Positions 1-8,237 of a stretch of DNA of 64,000 nucleotides are shown here, one piece after another (the first letter of the stretch is position 1; each line of letters begins with the position of its first letter). The stretch comes from Pseudomonadota bacterium. Its GTDB lineage: Bacteria; Pseudomonadota; Alphaproteobacteria; Micropepsales; Micropepsaceae. The position numbers and the translations under genes were made by a program. Below the pieces are notes generated by a model. That model ran no database searches. It had not been told where the DNA came from and was given only the letters and a program-made list of their open reading frames with translations. The DNA is taken from positions 124,001 to 188,000 of the forward strand of contig JAFEEQ010000011.1 of NCBI GenBank assembly GCA_018241025.1, read 5' to 3'.

Positions 1-1
1 G

Positions 2-1255
2 CTCGACAAGGTGAAAGTCTTCGTCGAAGTCGGCGATGACGACGTCGCGGCCTTCGCCACGCCCTACGAGAAGCTCGCCACCACCGGCAAGGGCGAAAAG
101 CTCGGCCTCGAACGCTCCGAGCACGACCAGGTGATGGTCTATACCGGCGGCACCACCGGCATGCCCAAGGGCGTGATGTATGCGCAAGGCGACCTCTCCA
201 CCACGCTGCTCGCGCGCATCTTCATCGCCACCGGCAAGATGCCGGCGAATGTCGGCGAGATCGTCGATTTCGTGAAATCCGCGGGCGACATGAATGTCCG
301 CTATCTCCCGGCCTGTCCGCAGATGCACGGCACCGGCTTCTTCGGCACGATGTCGTCGATCCTCACCGGCGGCTGCGTCGTCACCGTCGACAACACTTCG
401 CTCGATCCGCATGCGATCTGGAGCGCGGTCGAGCGCAACCGCGTCACCAACATGGCGATCGTCGGCGATCCCTTCGGCCGACCGCTGCTGCGCGCGCTCG
501 ACGAGGCACCGGGCAAATACGATCTTTCCTCGCTCGTCGGCATCGGCTCCTCCGGCGCGATGTGGTCGGCCGAGGTGAAGCACGGCCTTCTCGCCCATCT
601 GCCGGAGCAGGCGGCGCTGACCGACGCGTTCTCCTCGACCGAGGCGCTCGGCATGGGCAATTCGGTGACGCAGCGCGGCCTGGAAACGCCGACCGCGGCC
701 TTCACCATCGGGCCCAATGCCATCGTTCTCGACGACGACGACCAGCCGATCGAGCCCGGCAGCGGCAAGACCGGCCGTCTCGCCGTCGGCGGCGTCCTGC
801 CCGTCGGCTATTACAAGGATGAGGAAAAGACCAACCGCCTGTTCAAGACCATCAATGGCCGCCGCTTCTCGGTGCCGGGCGACTACGCCATCGTCGAGAG
901 CGACGGCCGCATCATCCTGCTCGGCCGCGGCTCCAACTGCATCAACACGGCGGGCGAGAAGGTCTTCCCCGAGGAAGTCGAGGAGGTGCTGAAGAAGCAT
1001 CCCGCGGTCGAAGACGCGCTCGTCCTCGGCGTGCCCGACGAGCAATGGGGCAGCGCCGTCACCGGCGTGATCAAGCTCGTGGGCGGCGCCGGCTTCGACG
1101 AAGCCGCGCTGCGCGCCCATGTCCGCGAGCATCTCGCGGGCTACAAAACCCCGAAACGCATCGTCGTCGCCGGGGTCCCCTTGCGCGCCCCCAACGGCAA
1201 AGCCGACTACAAAAGCGCGACGGCGTTTGCGAGGCAGGAGTTGGGAATTGGCTAG
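2..1255 (+). CDS. AMP-dependent acyl-CoA synthetase, 3' part (5' end outside window)
   Basis: The reading frame is open to the window edge (codons for L-D-K precede the first GTG at 11), so this is the C-terminal part, about 417 residues. It should activate a carboxylic acid to acyl-AMP and then acyl-CoA. The AMP-binding P-loop YTGGTTGMPKG lies near residue 48 of the visible part. The C-terminal domain carries the hinge and catalytic region (GEKVFPEEVEEVLKKHP) and a late lysine in NGKADY. The motif style resembles the FadD19/FadD17-type synthetases known from steroid or branched acyl substrates; that substrate guess is inference. The next gene starts inside its last codons. Confidence 0.93.
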   Translation, partial: LDKVKVFVEVGDDDVAAFATPYEKLATTGKGEKLGLERSEHDQVMVYTGGTTGMPKGVMYAQGDLSTTLLARIFIATGKMPANVGEIVDFVKSAGDMNVRYLPACPQMHGTGFFGTMSSILTGGCVVTVDNTSLDPHAIWSAVERNRVTNMAIVGDPFGRPLLRALDEAPGKYDLSSLVGIGSSGAMWSAEVKHGLLAHLPEQAALTDAFSSTEALGMGNSVTQRGLETPTAAFTIGPNAIVLDDDDQPIEPGSGKTGRLAVGGVLPVGYYKDEEKTNRLFKTINGRRFSVPGDYAIVESDGRIILLGRGSNCINTAGEKVFPEEVEEVLKKHPAVEDALVLGVPDEQWGSAVTGVIKLVGGAGFDEAALRAHVREHLAGYKTPKRIVVAGVPLRAPNGKADYKSATAFARQELGIG

Positions 1256-1622
1256 GCCGGTTTACATCGCCGTTATGGGAGCATGCATCGTCTTGATGAT
1301 GAGCGCCCCACCCGGTCGGGCGTCGGATTGCCCCAAAGAGGCGGGCTATATCGGTGGGCCCCTGGTGACGACACGGGAAGAGGCTGCAGGCATATACAGA
1401 GCGGTCGCGCCGATGTTTGACGCCCATCACAAACGCCCACGCGGCGAGATGATGATCTTGGACGACGGCGACAACTGGAGCGTTTTCGTCAGGCCGACCG
1501 TTCGCAGGTGGCCAGGGCATCAAGCGAATCCGAATGTCGTGACGGTGTCCGCCGGCGGCGGCATGCTGGTTCTGGAGATCGCGAAGTGCGATGGCGCGCT
1601 GAAGGCGTCTTACAGCAGGTAG
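1248..1622 (+). CDS. small exported protein of unknown function
   Basis: A 124-residue protein that I do not recognise. I prefer the TTG at 1248 because AGGAG lies 7 nt upstream (1236-1240) and because it gives a positively charged N-terminus before the hydrophobic stretch YIAVMGACIVLMM, ending at an A-S-D type signal peptidase site. The ATG at 1275 is the alternative but would remove the arginine. The mature part has two cysteines (DCPKEAGY and KCDGALK) that could form a disulfide. It overlaps the end of the synthetase gene by 8 nt, so translation is probably coupled. Function unknown. Confidence 0.6.
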   Translation: MARPVYIAVMGACIVLMMSAPPGRASDCPKEAGYIGGPLVTTREEAAGIYRAVAPMFDAHHKRPRGEMMILDDGDNWSVFVRPTVRRWPGHQANPNVVTVSAGGGMLVLEIAKCDGALKASYSR

Positions 1623-1628
1623 CCTCCG

Positions 1629-2147
1629 TTACCGCACCCTCTCCAGCAGCACGATCGGCTCGTCGTGATAGATGCCGCGGGCGTATTCGGTGAAGCCAGC
1701 CTTGCGCGCGACGTTGAGCGACGCGGCATTGTCCGGATCGATGATGCAGGTGAAGCGCTGGAAGGCGAGATTGGCATCGCCCCAGGCGAGCGCCGCGCGC
1801 ACCGCTTCGCTGGCGTAGCCTTTGCCATGCGCGCGTTTCGCCAGCGCCCAGCCGACCTCGGGAAAACCCTCAATGCTCGGCTCCATCGCGCGCTTGACCC
1901 AGAGAAAGCCGACCTCGCCGAGGAATTCGCCGGCGTGGGTCTCGACGACCCAGCTTCCCATCCCGGCAAGCGCCCAGAAGCCGGCCTGGCGTAGCATCCG
2001 GTTCCAGCACTCCTCGCGCGTGCTCGGCTTGCCGCCGAGGTAGCGAACCACCTCCACATCGCCCCACATCGCGCAGCAATTCTCGAAATCGCTCTTCGCA
2101 TGCGCGCGCAGGCGCAGGCGATCGGTCTGCAGCACGGGTGCCATCAT
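1629..2147 (-). CDS. GNAT-family N-acetyltransferase (RimJ/RimL type)
   Basis: A 172-residue acetyltransferase of the RimJ/RimL-like GNAT group, with the usual TDRLRLR opening and the acetyl-CoA pyrophosphate loop KRAHGKGYASEA near residue 107, followed by DPDNAASLNVARKAGF. The family transfers acetyl groups to protein N-termini or small amines; the substrate cannot be read from sequence. The start ATG overlaps the lutC stop (ATGA at 2147-2144), so it is the last gene of the lut transcription unit. It ends 7 nt from the convergent gene at 1248-1622. Confidence 0.88.
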   Translation of the reverse strand: MMAPVLQTDRLRLRAHAKSDFENCCAMWGDVEVVRYLGGKPSTREECWNRMLRQAGFWALAGMGSWVVETHAGEFLGEVGFLWVKRAMEPSIEGFPEVGWALAKRAHGKGYASEAVRAALAWGDANLAFQRFTCIIDPDNAASLNVARKAGFTEYARGIYHDEPIVLLERVR

Positions 2148-2737
2148 TCCTTCACCACCAGCACGGTCAGGGCCTTCGGGCCATGGGCGCCGAGCTCCAT
2201 CGTCTGTTCGATATCGCCGGTGCGCGACGGGCCGCTGACGAGGTTGAGCGTCGAGGGCAGGGTGCCGAGCTTCGCCAGCACATCTTCGAGCTCGCCTACG
2301 ATATCGCTGGCGCGCAGCACCGCGATCTCCAGAAGCGGCCGGAAATGCCAGGAAGCCGGTTCGCCCTTGCGCGCCGGATAGGCGAGCGTGCCGGTCTCGG
2401 CGATGGCGAAAGGCGCGACGGTCAGCGCGGCATCGAAGCCGGTGGGCGGCTCGTTCCGCACTTCGACGCCGCCCAGCGCGAGCGAGGACAGCGGCGAATC
2501 CGCGGGCACATGAATCCGCGCCGCCATGTTCCGTGCGCGCAGCACATCGGCCACCGCATCCGGCACCTCCGCCATGCTCTCCAGCATCCGAACCTCGGCG
2601 AATTGCGCAGAGAGCCGCTTGGCGAATGCCTCGGCAAGATCGCCTTCGGTCTTCGGCGCACGATAGCGCTCCGGCCTCGGCGCCTGCGCCAGCCGCCGCG
2701 CCCGGATCTCACCCAGGATGTGCTCCCTGCCGCTCAT
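2144..2737 (-). CDS. lutC: LutC, LUD-domain subunit of L-lactate oxidation complex
   Basis: A 197-residue LUD-domain protein. In characterised systems LutABC oxidises L-lactate to pyruvate, with LutC as the small LUD subunit. The family pattern is seen in the C-terminal half: AETGTLAYPARKG, then SDIVGELEDVL, then SGPSRTGDIEQTMELGAHGP, the last being the strongly conserved LutC signature. It follows lutB by 55 nt and overlaps the GNAT gene by 4 nt. Length is typical. Confidence 0.93.
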   Translation of the reverse strand: MSGREHILGEIRARRLAQAPRPERYRAPKTEGDLAEAFAKRLSAQFAEVRMLESMAEVPDAVADVLRARNMAARIHVPADSPLSSLALGGVEVRNEPPTGFDAALTVAPFAIAETGTLAYPARKGEPASWHFRPLLEIAVLRASDIVGELEDVLAKLGTLPSTLNLVSGPSRTGDIEQTMELGAHGPKALTVLVVKE

Positions 2738-2792
2738 CTTTGCTGGCGGCTTCGCGAATTGCCGCCCTCCAACCCAATTCGCTCAGCCGCGC

Positions 2793-4202
2793 TCATCGCC
2801 TGGCCTTCCATTGCGCCATGAATGTCTGGCCTTGCGGTGCCGGAAAGTCGCGCACCGCGAACCAGCCATTGCGCATCGGCACGCTGCGCACCGCGCCGCC
2901 GCGTCCCATCAGCTTCAGAACCCGCGCCACCATGCTTGCGCCCAGGCGATAGAGCGCCGGCCGCTTCGCCGCGAAGGCCCAGAGCGCCAATCCGCGCGTG
3001 ATCGCTTTCGGTGCGAGACCGTCGGCATGTTCCACCGCGCGCCAGTGGCGCATGATCTTGGGCAGCGGGATCTTCACCGGGCAGACCTCGGCGCAGCGCC
3101 CGCAGAAGGTCGAGGCATTGGCATGATGCGCCGCTTCGGCCACGCCCATCATCCCGGGATTCAGCGCCGCCCCGATCGGCCCCATATAGGTCGCGCCATA
3201 GGCATGGCCGCCGACCGCGCCATAGATCGGGCAGTGGTTGATGCAGGCAGAGCAGCGAATACAGCGCAGCACGTCCTGCGCCTCGGTCCCGATCAGCTTG
3301 GAGCGGCCGTTGTCGACCAGTACGACATGGAAGTTCTCAGGCCCATCGCTTTCGTCCGTGCCGCGACGCCCGGCCATCACGCTGACATAGGTCGAGATCG
3401 GCTGCCCCGTTGCCGAGCGCGGCAGCAACCGCACCAGCACCGCGACATCGTTCATGTCGGCGACGACCTTCTCGATCCCGGTCACGACGATATGCGTCTT
3501 CGGCAGAAGCCGCGTCAGATCGCCATTGCCCTCGTTGGTGACGATAATCGCCGCGCCTTCCTTCGCGCTCAGGAAGTTCGCCCCGGTGATCCCGGCATCG
3601 GCGCTTTCGAAGCGGCGGCGCAGCACCGCGCGCGCTTCCTGCACCAGCGCATTGCGTTCCTCCAGCGAGCGCTTCGGGTCGAGCTCTGCATGCGACGCAA
3701 AGAAGGTCTCCGCGACCTGTTCCTTGGAGAGGTGAAACGCCGGCGCGATGATGTGGCTGGGTGGTTCCTTGCGCAGCTGGATGATGTATTCGCCGAGATC
3801 GGTCTCGATCGGCGCGATGCCGTTGGCTTCGAGGAACGGATTGAGCTCGATCTCCTCCGTCACCATCGACTTGCCCTTGGTCACGGTCTTTGCGCCGGCA
3901 TCCTGCAGGATGGCGAGGATCAGCCGCCGCGCCTCCGCCGCGTCGCGTGCCCAGTGCACCGCGCCGCCGCGCGCGTTCACCGCCGTTTCGAAGGTGACAA
4001 GCAGTTCGTCCAGATGCGTTACCGCATAGTCGCGGATCGCCTTGCCGGCGTCGCGCAACCCTTCGAAATCGCCATAGCGCTGCACGGCCATGGTGCGCCC
4101 GGCGCCGAAATGGGTCTTGAGCCGCCCCAGCGCCGGCCTGAGCAACGGATCGTTCAGCGCCGCATGGGCATTCTGCGGAAACGTCTTGGGATCGAGCGTC
4201 AC
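2793..4202 (-). CDS. lutB: LutB, LUD-domain iron-sulfur subunit of L-lactate oxidation complex
   Basis: A 469-residue protein starting at GTG 4202, which overlaps the lutA stop as GTGA. The open frame continues upstream, but only this start gives the usual LutB length and N-terminus. Residues about 70-300 form the LUD domain. The C-terminal ferredoxin-like part has CIRCSACINHCP (Cys 314, 317, 320, 324) and CGRCAEVCPVKIP (Cys 367, 370, 374), enough for two 4Fe-4S clusters. By family knowledge it passes electrons from lactate within the LutABC complex. It lies between lutA and lutC. Confidence 0.95.
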   Translation of the reverse strand: MTLDPKTFPQNAHAALNDPLLRPALGRLKTHFGAGRTMAVQRYGDFEGLRDAGKAIRDYAVTHLDELLVTFETAVNARGGAVHWARDAAEARRLILAILQDAGAKTVTKGKSMVTEEIELNPFLEANGIAPIETDLGEYIIQLRKEPPSHIIAPAFHLSKEQVAETFFASHAELDPKRSLEERNALVQEARAVLRRRFESADAGITGANFLSAKEGAAIIVTNEGNGDLTRLLPKTHIVVTGIEKVVADMNDVAVLVRLLPRSATGQPISTYVSVMAGRRGTDESDGPENFHVVLVDNGRSKLIGTEAQDVLRCIRCSACINHCPIYGAVGGHAYGATYMGPIGAALNPGMMGVAEAAHHANASTFCGRCAEVCPVKIPLPKIMRHWRAVEHADGLAPKAITRGLALWAFAAKRPALYRLGASMVARVLKLMGRGGAVRSVPMRNGWFAVRDFPAPQGQTFMAQWKARR

Positions 4203-4957
4203 GTCTCGCCCAGCGCTTTCTCGCCGCCCATATCGGCCAGCACTTCGGCGACATGGCGCACCGCCATCGTCTTGCTTTCGCGCTTCAGCCGTCCGGCGAG
4301 ATGGAGCAGGCAGCCGAGATCGCCCGCCAGCAGCGTATCGGCGCCGGTGCCGCAGGCATCGGCGATCTTGTCGTCGGCCATGCGCTCGGAGATCTCGGGA
4401 TATTTGACGCTGAACAGCCCGCCAAAGCCGCAACACACCTGCGTGTCCGTGAGTTCTTCGAGCGCCAATCCTTCGACGCTGCCGAGCAGTGCGCGCGGCT
4501 GGGCTTTCACGCCCATCTCGCGGAGCGACGAGCAGGAGTCGTGATAGCAGACCTTGTGCGCAAACTTCGCCGGCACCGTCGATACCTTGCGCACATCGAC
4601 CAGGAAGGAGACCAATTCATGGGTCTTCTGCGCCAGCGCGCGGGCGCGCGGCAGCCACTCGGCGTCGTTCTCGAACACTTCCGGATAATGCCGCTTGATC
4701 ATTCCGGCGCAGGAGCCGGACGGCGCCACGACATAATCGAAGCCCTCGAAGGCGGCGATCACCGCGCGCGCGATGTCCTTCGCGTCGCGGTCGGCGCCGG
4801 CATTCCACGCCGGCTGGCCGCAGCAGGTCTGCGCCTCCGGCACCGCGACATCGCAGCCCGCCTGTTCCAGCAGCTTGACCGCGGCGAAACCGACCTGCGG
4901 CCGCACGAGATCGACAAGGCAGGTGACGAAAAGACCGACTTTGGGACGCGCGCTCAT
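4199..4957 (-). CDS. lutA: LutA, CCG-domain subunit of L-lactate oxidation complex
   Basis: A 252-residue protein with two cysteine-rich CCG domains as in LutA and GlpC/HdrB-type subunits: CCGQPAWNAG at residue 45, GSCAGMIKRHYP at 81, CYHDSCSSLREMG at 137 and CCGFGGLFSVKYP at 175, with a final GDLGCLLHLAGR. The domains bind an iron-sulfur centre and handle electron transfer. It starts 10 nt after the acyltransferase gene and overlaps lutB by 4 nt, so lutABC are translated together. No lactate permease or LldR/LutR-type regulator is adjacent. Confidence 0.95.
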   Translation of the reverse strand: MSARPKVGLFVTCLVDLVRPQVGFAAVKLLEQAGCDVAVPEAQTCCGQPAWNAGADRDAKDIARAVIAAFEGFDYVVAPSGSCAGMIKRHYPEVFENDAEWLPRARALAQKTHELVSFLVDVRKVSTVPAKFAHKVCYHDSCSSLREMGVKAQPRALLGSVEGLALEELTDTQVCCGFGGLFSVKYPEISERMADDKIADACGTGADTLLAGDLGCLLHLAGRLKRESKTMAVRHVAEVLADMGGEKALGET

Positions 4958-4967
4958 ACCAAAAATC

Positions 4968-5858
4968 TCACGGACAGGGTGCCGCGCCGGGCGCGCGCTT
5001 GGGCCGCTTCACGCGCGCCCTGGGCAGCTTCTCCGGCACGCCGCCGCCGAGCGAATATGTGATGTCGCGCAGCATATCCATGACCGACTGGCGTTCATTG
5101 ATGCCTGCGATGCGCTCATAGGGCACGACCTCGCCGAGCCGGATATGCACCTCGCTGCCGATACGGTCATGTACTTCCTTGAACAGCAGCGACAGGCGCA
5201 GCGTCATCGAGATATGGCTCGCGAGCTGGAACAGGCGGCTGTTCTGGCCGGCGAAATAGACCGGCGCGACCGGCGCCTTGGCCTGCGCGATCAGCCGCGC
5301 GGTCAGGTTCTTCCATTCGGCATCGGTGGCCTGCTTGTGCCAGATCGTCGGCGTGGTCGAGACGCCGCCGGCCGGAAACACCACAAGGCAGCCGCCCTTC
5401 ATCAGATGCGACTTCGCTTCGGCGCGGGTCTTGAGGTTGGTCTTCAGCGCTTCCTCGGTCTCGGCGAAATCGACCGGCAGGAGGAATTCCTTCACCTCCT
5501 CGGCGCGGAGCAGCACGGCGTTGGTCAGAACCCGGAAGTCCTTCCGCACCCGCGACACGATATGGCAGATGATGAGACCGTCGAGCACGCCGAAAGGATG
5601 GTTCGCGACCACCACCAGCGGCCCCGTACGCGGCCACTGTGCCAGCACGTCCTCATTGTACTTGAGCTGAAGCTCTAGCTTGCGGATTGCCGCGTCCCAG
5701 AAATCCTCGCCGCGCTGCGGGTTGGCCCGGTTGTCCTCGTAGAGCCACTTCAGATAGGGCTGGCCCGTCAGCCGTTCGACGATCCGGATGAACAGCCGTT
5801 TCAGCCGCGGGTCCGCGGGGTCGGCATAGGAAAAGGTATCGATGTCGGCATCGGCCAT
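4968..5858 (-). CDS. PlsC-like lysophospholipid acyltransferase (hemolysin-like group)
   Basis: A 296-residue acyltransferase. The active-site motif NHPFGVLDG near residue 86 places the His and Asp five residues apart, the spacing of the hemolysin-like branch, instead of the H-X4-D of classical PlsC. A second conserved block FPAGGVS lies near residue 160. The family moves acyl groups onto glycerol- or ornithine-type lipids at the inner membrane. The C-terminus is basic and proline-rich. It precedes lutA by 10 nt and may share its transcript. Confidence 0.85.
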   Translation of the reverse strand: MADADIDTFSYADPADPRLKRLFIRIVERLTGQPYLKWLYEDNRANPQRGEDFWDAAIRKLELQLKYNEDVLAQWPRTGPLVVVANHPFGVLDGLIICHIVSRVRKDFRVLTNAVLLRAEEVKEFLLPVDFAETEEALKTNLKTRAEAKSHLMKGGCLVVFPAGGVSTTPTIWHKQATDAEWKNLTARLIAQAKAPVAPVYFAGQNSRLFQLASHISMTLRLSLLFKEVHDRIGSEVHIRLGEVVPYERIAGINERQSVMDMLRDITYSLGGGVPEKLPRARVKRPKRAPGAAPCP

Positions 5859-5906
5859 GGCGCTTATCTTGTCATGCGGCCGGGAATCCGACCAGATGCC
5901 GACAGC

Positions 5907-7109
5907 TTAACCGCGGCGGCGCAGCGGCAAAATCGTGGCACTGGTCAGCGTCTTCAGCCAGTCCAGGATTTGCGGTGCAGCAAGGACGATGCTTTGGAAG
6001 TGGTCGGCGGGGCCGACATCGATCGCCCGCACATCGCCGCCGCGCGCCGATAGCTGGGTTGCCGTTGCCTTCGAATCGGCCGGCGGCACGTCGACGTCGT
6101 CGTCGCCAAAGTAGAGGCGGATCGGCGCGCGCGGCGCCCAGTCGCCCATCTCGTTTGCCGCCAGCGCATCGACCAGCCAGTGCGAGCCCTTGCCGTCCAC
6201 CGCTGCCAGCAGATCGGCGCGGAACATCCGCCGCGGATCGGTGGGCAAGGCTGCCAGCACCTGGTCTGTCGTGTGCGGGGTGTCGAGCAGCTCCGGTACC
6301 AGTGTGGCATAATGTGCGGTGAAGGCGCTGTGCAGCGGATGGCCGTAGCGCAGTGCGTAGCCGCGCACCCAGAGCGCCAGATAGGTCGATGCCTGCGGCG
6401 AACGGCCCTCCAACGTCCATGGGATCGAGATTTTGCGCAGGTTGAAGGCGCCGGCAATGGCAGCGGTGCCGCGAACCGATTGTCCGCTTTCCTCCAGTGC
6501 GCGTTGCGCCGCGAGGCTGGCATAGCCTCCCTCGGAGAACCCAATCAGGATCGGCACGCTCTGCGGTACGCCCGGCACGCGCCGTGCCGCGGCGATCAGA
6601 TCGACCACCGCACGCGCGGTGTCCTCTGCCACGAAGTAAGGATGCGGCGGCTTCGATACACCCAGGCCGATATAATCGGGTGCCAGCACGGCATAGCCGT
6701 TGCCGGCGAAGACAAGTGCCGCCGCCAGCCCCTCGGTGTCGAGATTCGACGGTGCAGCCCGGGGATCGGAGCTGGTGCCGTGCTGGTAACTGACGAGGGC
6801 CCGCGGCTCCACGCCGCGCGGAAGGGCGAGCAGCCCGCTCAGCCTGATGGCGCGGCCTTTGCCATCGCGCGACGGATAGACGATGCGATAGCAGTCGACC
6901 GGATTGGCAATATCGATCCCGCGTACGTCGGCCAGCCAAAGCAGGATCTGCGCATGCACGCGGCCGTAAGTTTTGAGCGGCGTGACCTCGATCGCATCCG
7001 CCGATCGCAATAGGCGCGGCGAGCGATCGGTCAGCAGATAGGCCGTCGCGCCGCCGGCGGTCACCAGCGCCGCGAGACCGATGAACAGGGCGCGTCCGGA
7101 AAGCCTCAT
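5907..7109 (-). CDS. exported or membrane-anchored lipase/esterase, alpha/beta hydrolase fold
   Basis: A 400-residue hydrolase with an N-terminal hydrophobic segment (residues 7-26) that is either a signal peptide or an anchor. It has an oxyanion region YQHGTSSDP, the nucleophile elbow GFSEGG, the aspartate candidate in YFGDDDVDVP and the histidine in VGPADHFQS. The arrangement resembles bacterial secretory lipases (LIP family). It probably cleaves ester lipids outside the cytoplasm. It lies 40 nt downstream of another hydrolase gene and 48 nt upstream of the acyltransferase gene, all in one direction. Confidence 0.82.
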   Translation of the reverse strand: MRLSGRALFIGLAALVTAGGATAYLLTDRSPRLLRSADAIEVTPLKTYGRVHAQILLWLADVRGIDIANPVDCYRIVYPSRDGKGRAIRLSGLLALPRGVEPRALVSYQHGTSSDPRAAPSNLDTEGLAAALVFAGNGYAVLAPDYIGLGVSKPPHPYFVAEDTARAVVDLIAAARRVPGVPQSVPILIGFSEGGYASLAAQRALEESGQSVRGTAAIAGAFNLRKISIPWTLEGRSPQASTYLALWVRGYALRYGHPLHSAFTAHYATLVPELLDTPHTTDQVLAALPTDPRRMFRADLLAAVDGKGSHWLVDALAANEMGDWAPRAPIRLYFGDDDVDVPPADSKATATQLSARGGDVRAIDVGPADHFQSIVLAAPQILDWLKTLTSATILPLRRRG

Positions 7110-7149
7110 GACCGGGAGCTTAGTCCGGATTTGCCTGCGGCCGAAGCCC

Positions 7150-8121
7150 TCAGCCGAACCGCCGCTTCAGCCAGTCGACCATGATCGTGTTGACCTGGTC
7201 GGGATGCTCCTGCTGGGTCCAGTGGCCGCAATCCTTGATCAGCGCCTTTTCGAGGTCGGGGACATACTGCTCCATGCCCTCAGCCATGGCCGGCGAGAGC
7301 ACGATGTCGTCCTCGGCCATGATCATCAGGCCCGGCACATTCACCTTCTGCTCGACGCCCTCGCTCTTCTCCCAGTTGCGGGTGAAATTGCGGTACCAGT
7401 TGATGCCGCCGGTGAAGCCGGTGCGCGTGAAGGCATCGACGAAATACTTCAGCTCTTCGGGAGTCAGCAGCTGCGCGCCTGCGCCGCCCCAGCTCGCTTC
7501 GTCGGCTTCCAGAGCTTTCACCAGCGCGAGGTTGCGCTGTTCCGCCGGCAGCTTGGCATAGTCTTCGGCCTTCATGCCCGATTTGCGCATGAAGAAGCGC
7601 ATCGATTTGCCGACATCCTTGGCCAGCGCCGCGTCGGCGAGGCCGGGCTTCTGGAAATAGACGATGTACATGTCTTCGCCCATCGCCATGCGCATCATCG
7701 CGATCGGATCCATCGGCCCGCGCGGCAGGAAGGGGGTGTTCACGCCGATGACGCCGCGCACGCGCTTGGGGTGAAACAGCGGCATCTGCCAGACGACGAG
7801 CCCGCCCCAGTCATGGCCGCAGAAGATCGCATCCTTCAGGTCCAGCGCATCGAGCAGCCCGGCGAGATCGCCGGTCAGGTGCTCCATGTCGTAATCGGTC
7901 ACCGCCTCGGGTCGCGAGGTGCGGCCATAGCCACGCTGATCCGGCGCGATGGCGCGAAAGCCGGCGGCGGCGAGCGCCGGAAGCTGGTGGCGCCAGGAAT
8001 AGGCGAGCTCCGGAAAGCCGTGGCACAGCACCACCGGCACGCCGTCCTTCGGCCCGGCCTCGTAGACGGCCATGTCGATGCCGTTGGTCTTGACGAAATG
8101 CGGTTCGGGAAAGGCGACCAT
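7150..8121 (-). CDS. alpha/beta hydrolase, epoxide-hydrolase-like
   Basis: A 323-residue enzyme starting at ATG 8121, which has a clear AGGAGG (8128-8133) 6 nt upstream. The fold markers are the HGFPELAYSWRHQ oxyanion motif, DQRGYGRTSRP, the nucleophile elbow GHDWGG with Asp as nucleophile, and a late CGHWTQQEHPDQV with the catalytic His. Asp as nucleophile and the HGFPE motif point to epoxide hydrolase or haloalkane dehalogenase relatives; epoxide hydrolase is the better match. A dispersed inverted repeat lies just upstream. Confidence 0.88.
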   Translation of the reverse strand: MVAFPEPHFVKTNGIDMAVYEAGPKDGVPVVLCHGFPELAYSWRHQLPALAAAGFRAIAPDQRGYGRTSRPEAVTDYDMEHLTGDLAGLLDALDLKDAIFCGHDWGGLVVWQMPLFHPKRVRGVIGVNTPFLPRGPMDPIAMMRMAMGEDMYIVYFQKPGLADAALAKDVGKSMRFFMRKSGMKAEDYAKLPAEQRNLALVKALEADEASWGGAGAQLLTPEELKYFVDAFTRTGFTGGINWYRNFTRNWEKSEGVEQKVNVPGLMIMAEDDIVLSPAMAEGMEQYVPDLEKALIKDCGHWTQQEHPDQVNTIMVDWLKRRFG

Positions 8122-8147
8122 GTGTTTCCTCCTGATTCTGCGATCCC

Positions 8148-8224
8148 TCATCCTTCGACAAGCTCAGGATGAGGGTGAGCTTTAAGGTCTTAGAACTCAC
8201 CTCACCCTGAGTTTGTCGAAGGGA
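8148..8224. repeat. inverted pair of a dispersed palindromic repeat
   Basis: Two facing copies of a 25-27 nt element (8148-8174 and 8201-8225, core CCTTCGACAAGCTCAGG) form a long imperfect stem between two minus-strand genes. A nearly identical copy is found at 53973-53999 (one mismatch over 27 nt) and a degenerate one at 60397-60423. Such elements are common in alphaproteobacterial intergenic DNA. Here it could act as a terminator or mRNA 3' stabiliser for the gene ending at 8238. Confidence 0.85.
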
Positions 8225-8237
8225 GAGACAGCTCCGT

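Noticed and set aside
2718-4544. Plus-strand open frame of about 600 codons opposite lutB and lutC
   Set aside because: It is the antisense shadow of GC-rich genes: the encoded sequence is Arg/His-rich without any motif, while the minus strand encodes clear LutB and LutC.
4968-5858. Possible mutation of the acyltransferase active site because His and Asp are not four residues apart
   Set aside because: The hemolysin-like branch of the family normally has NHPxGxxDG with five residues between, so the motif is intact.
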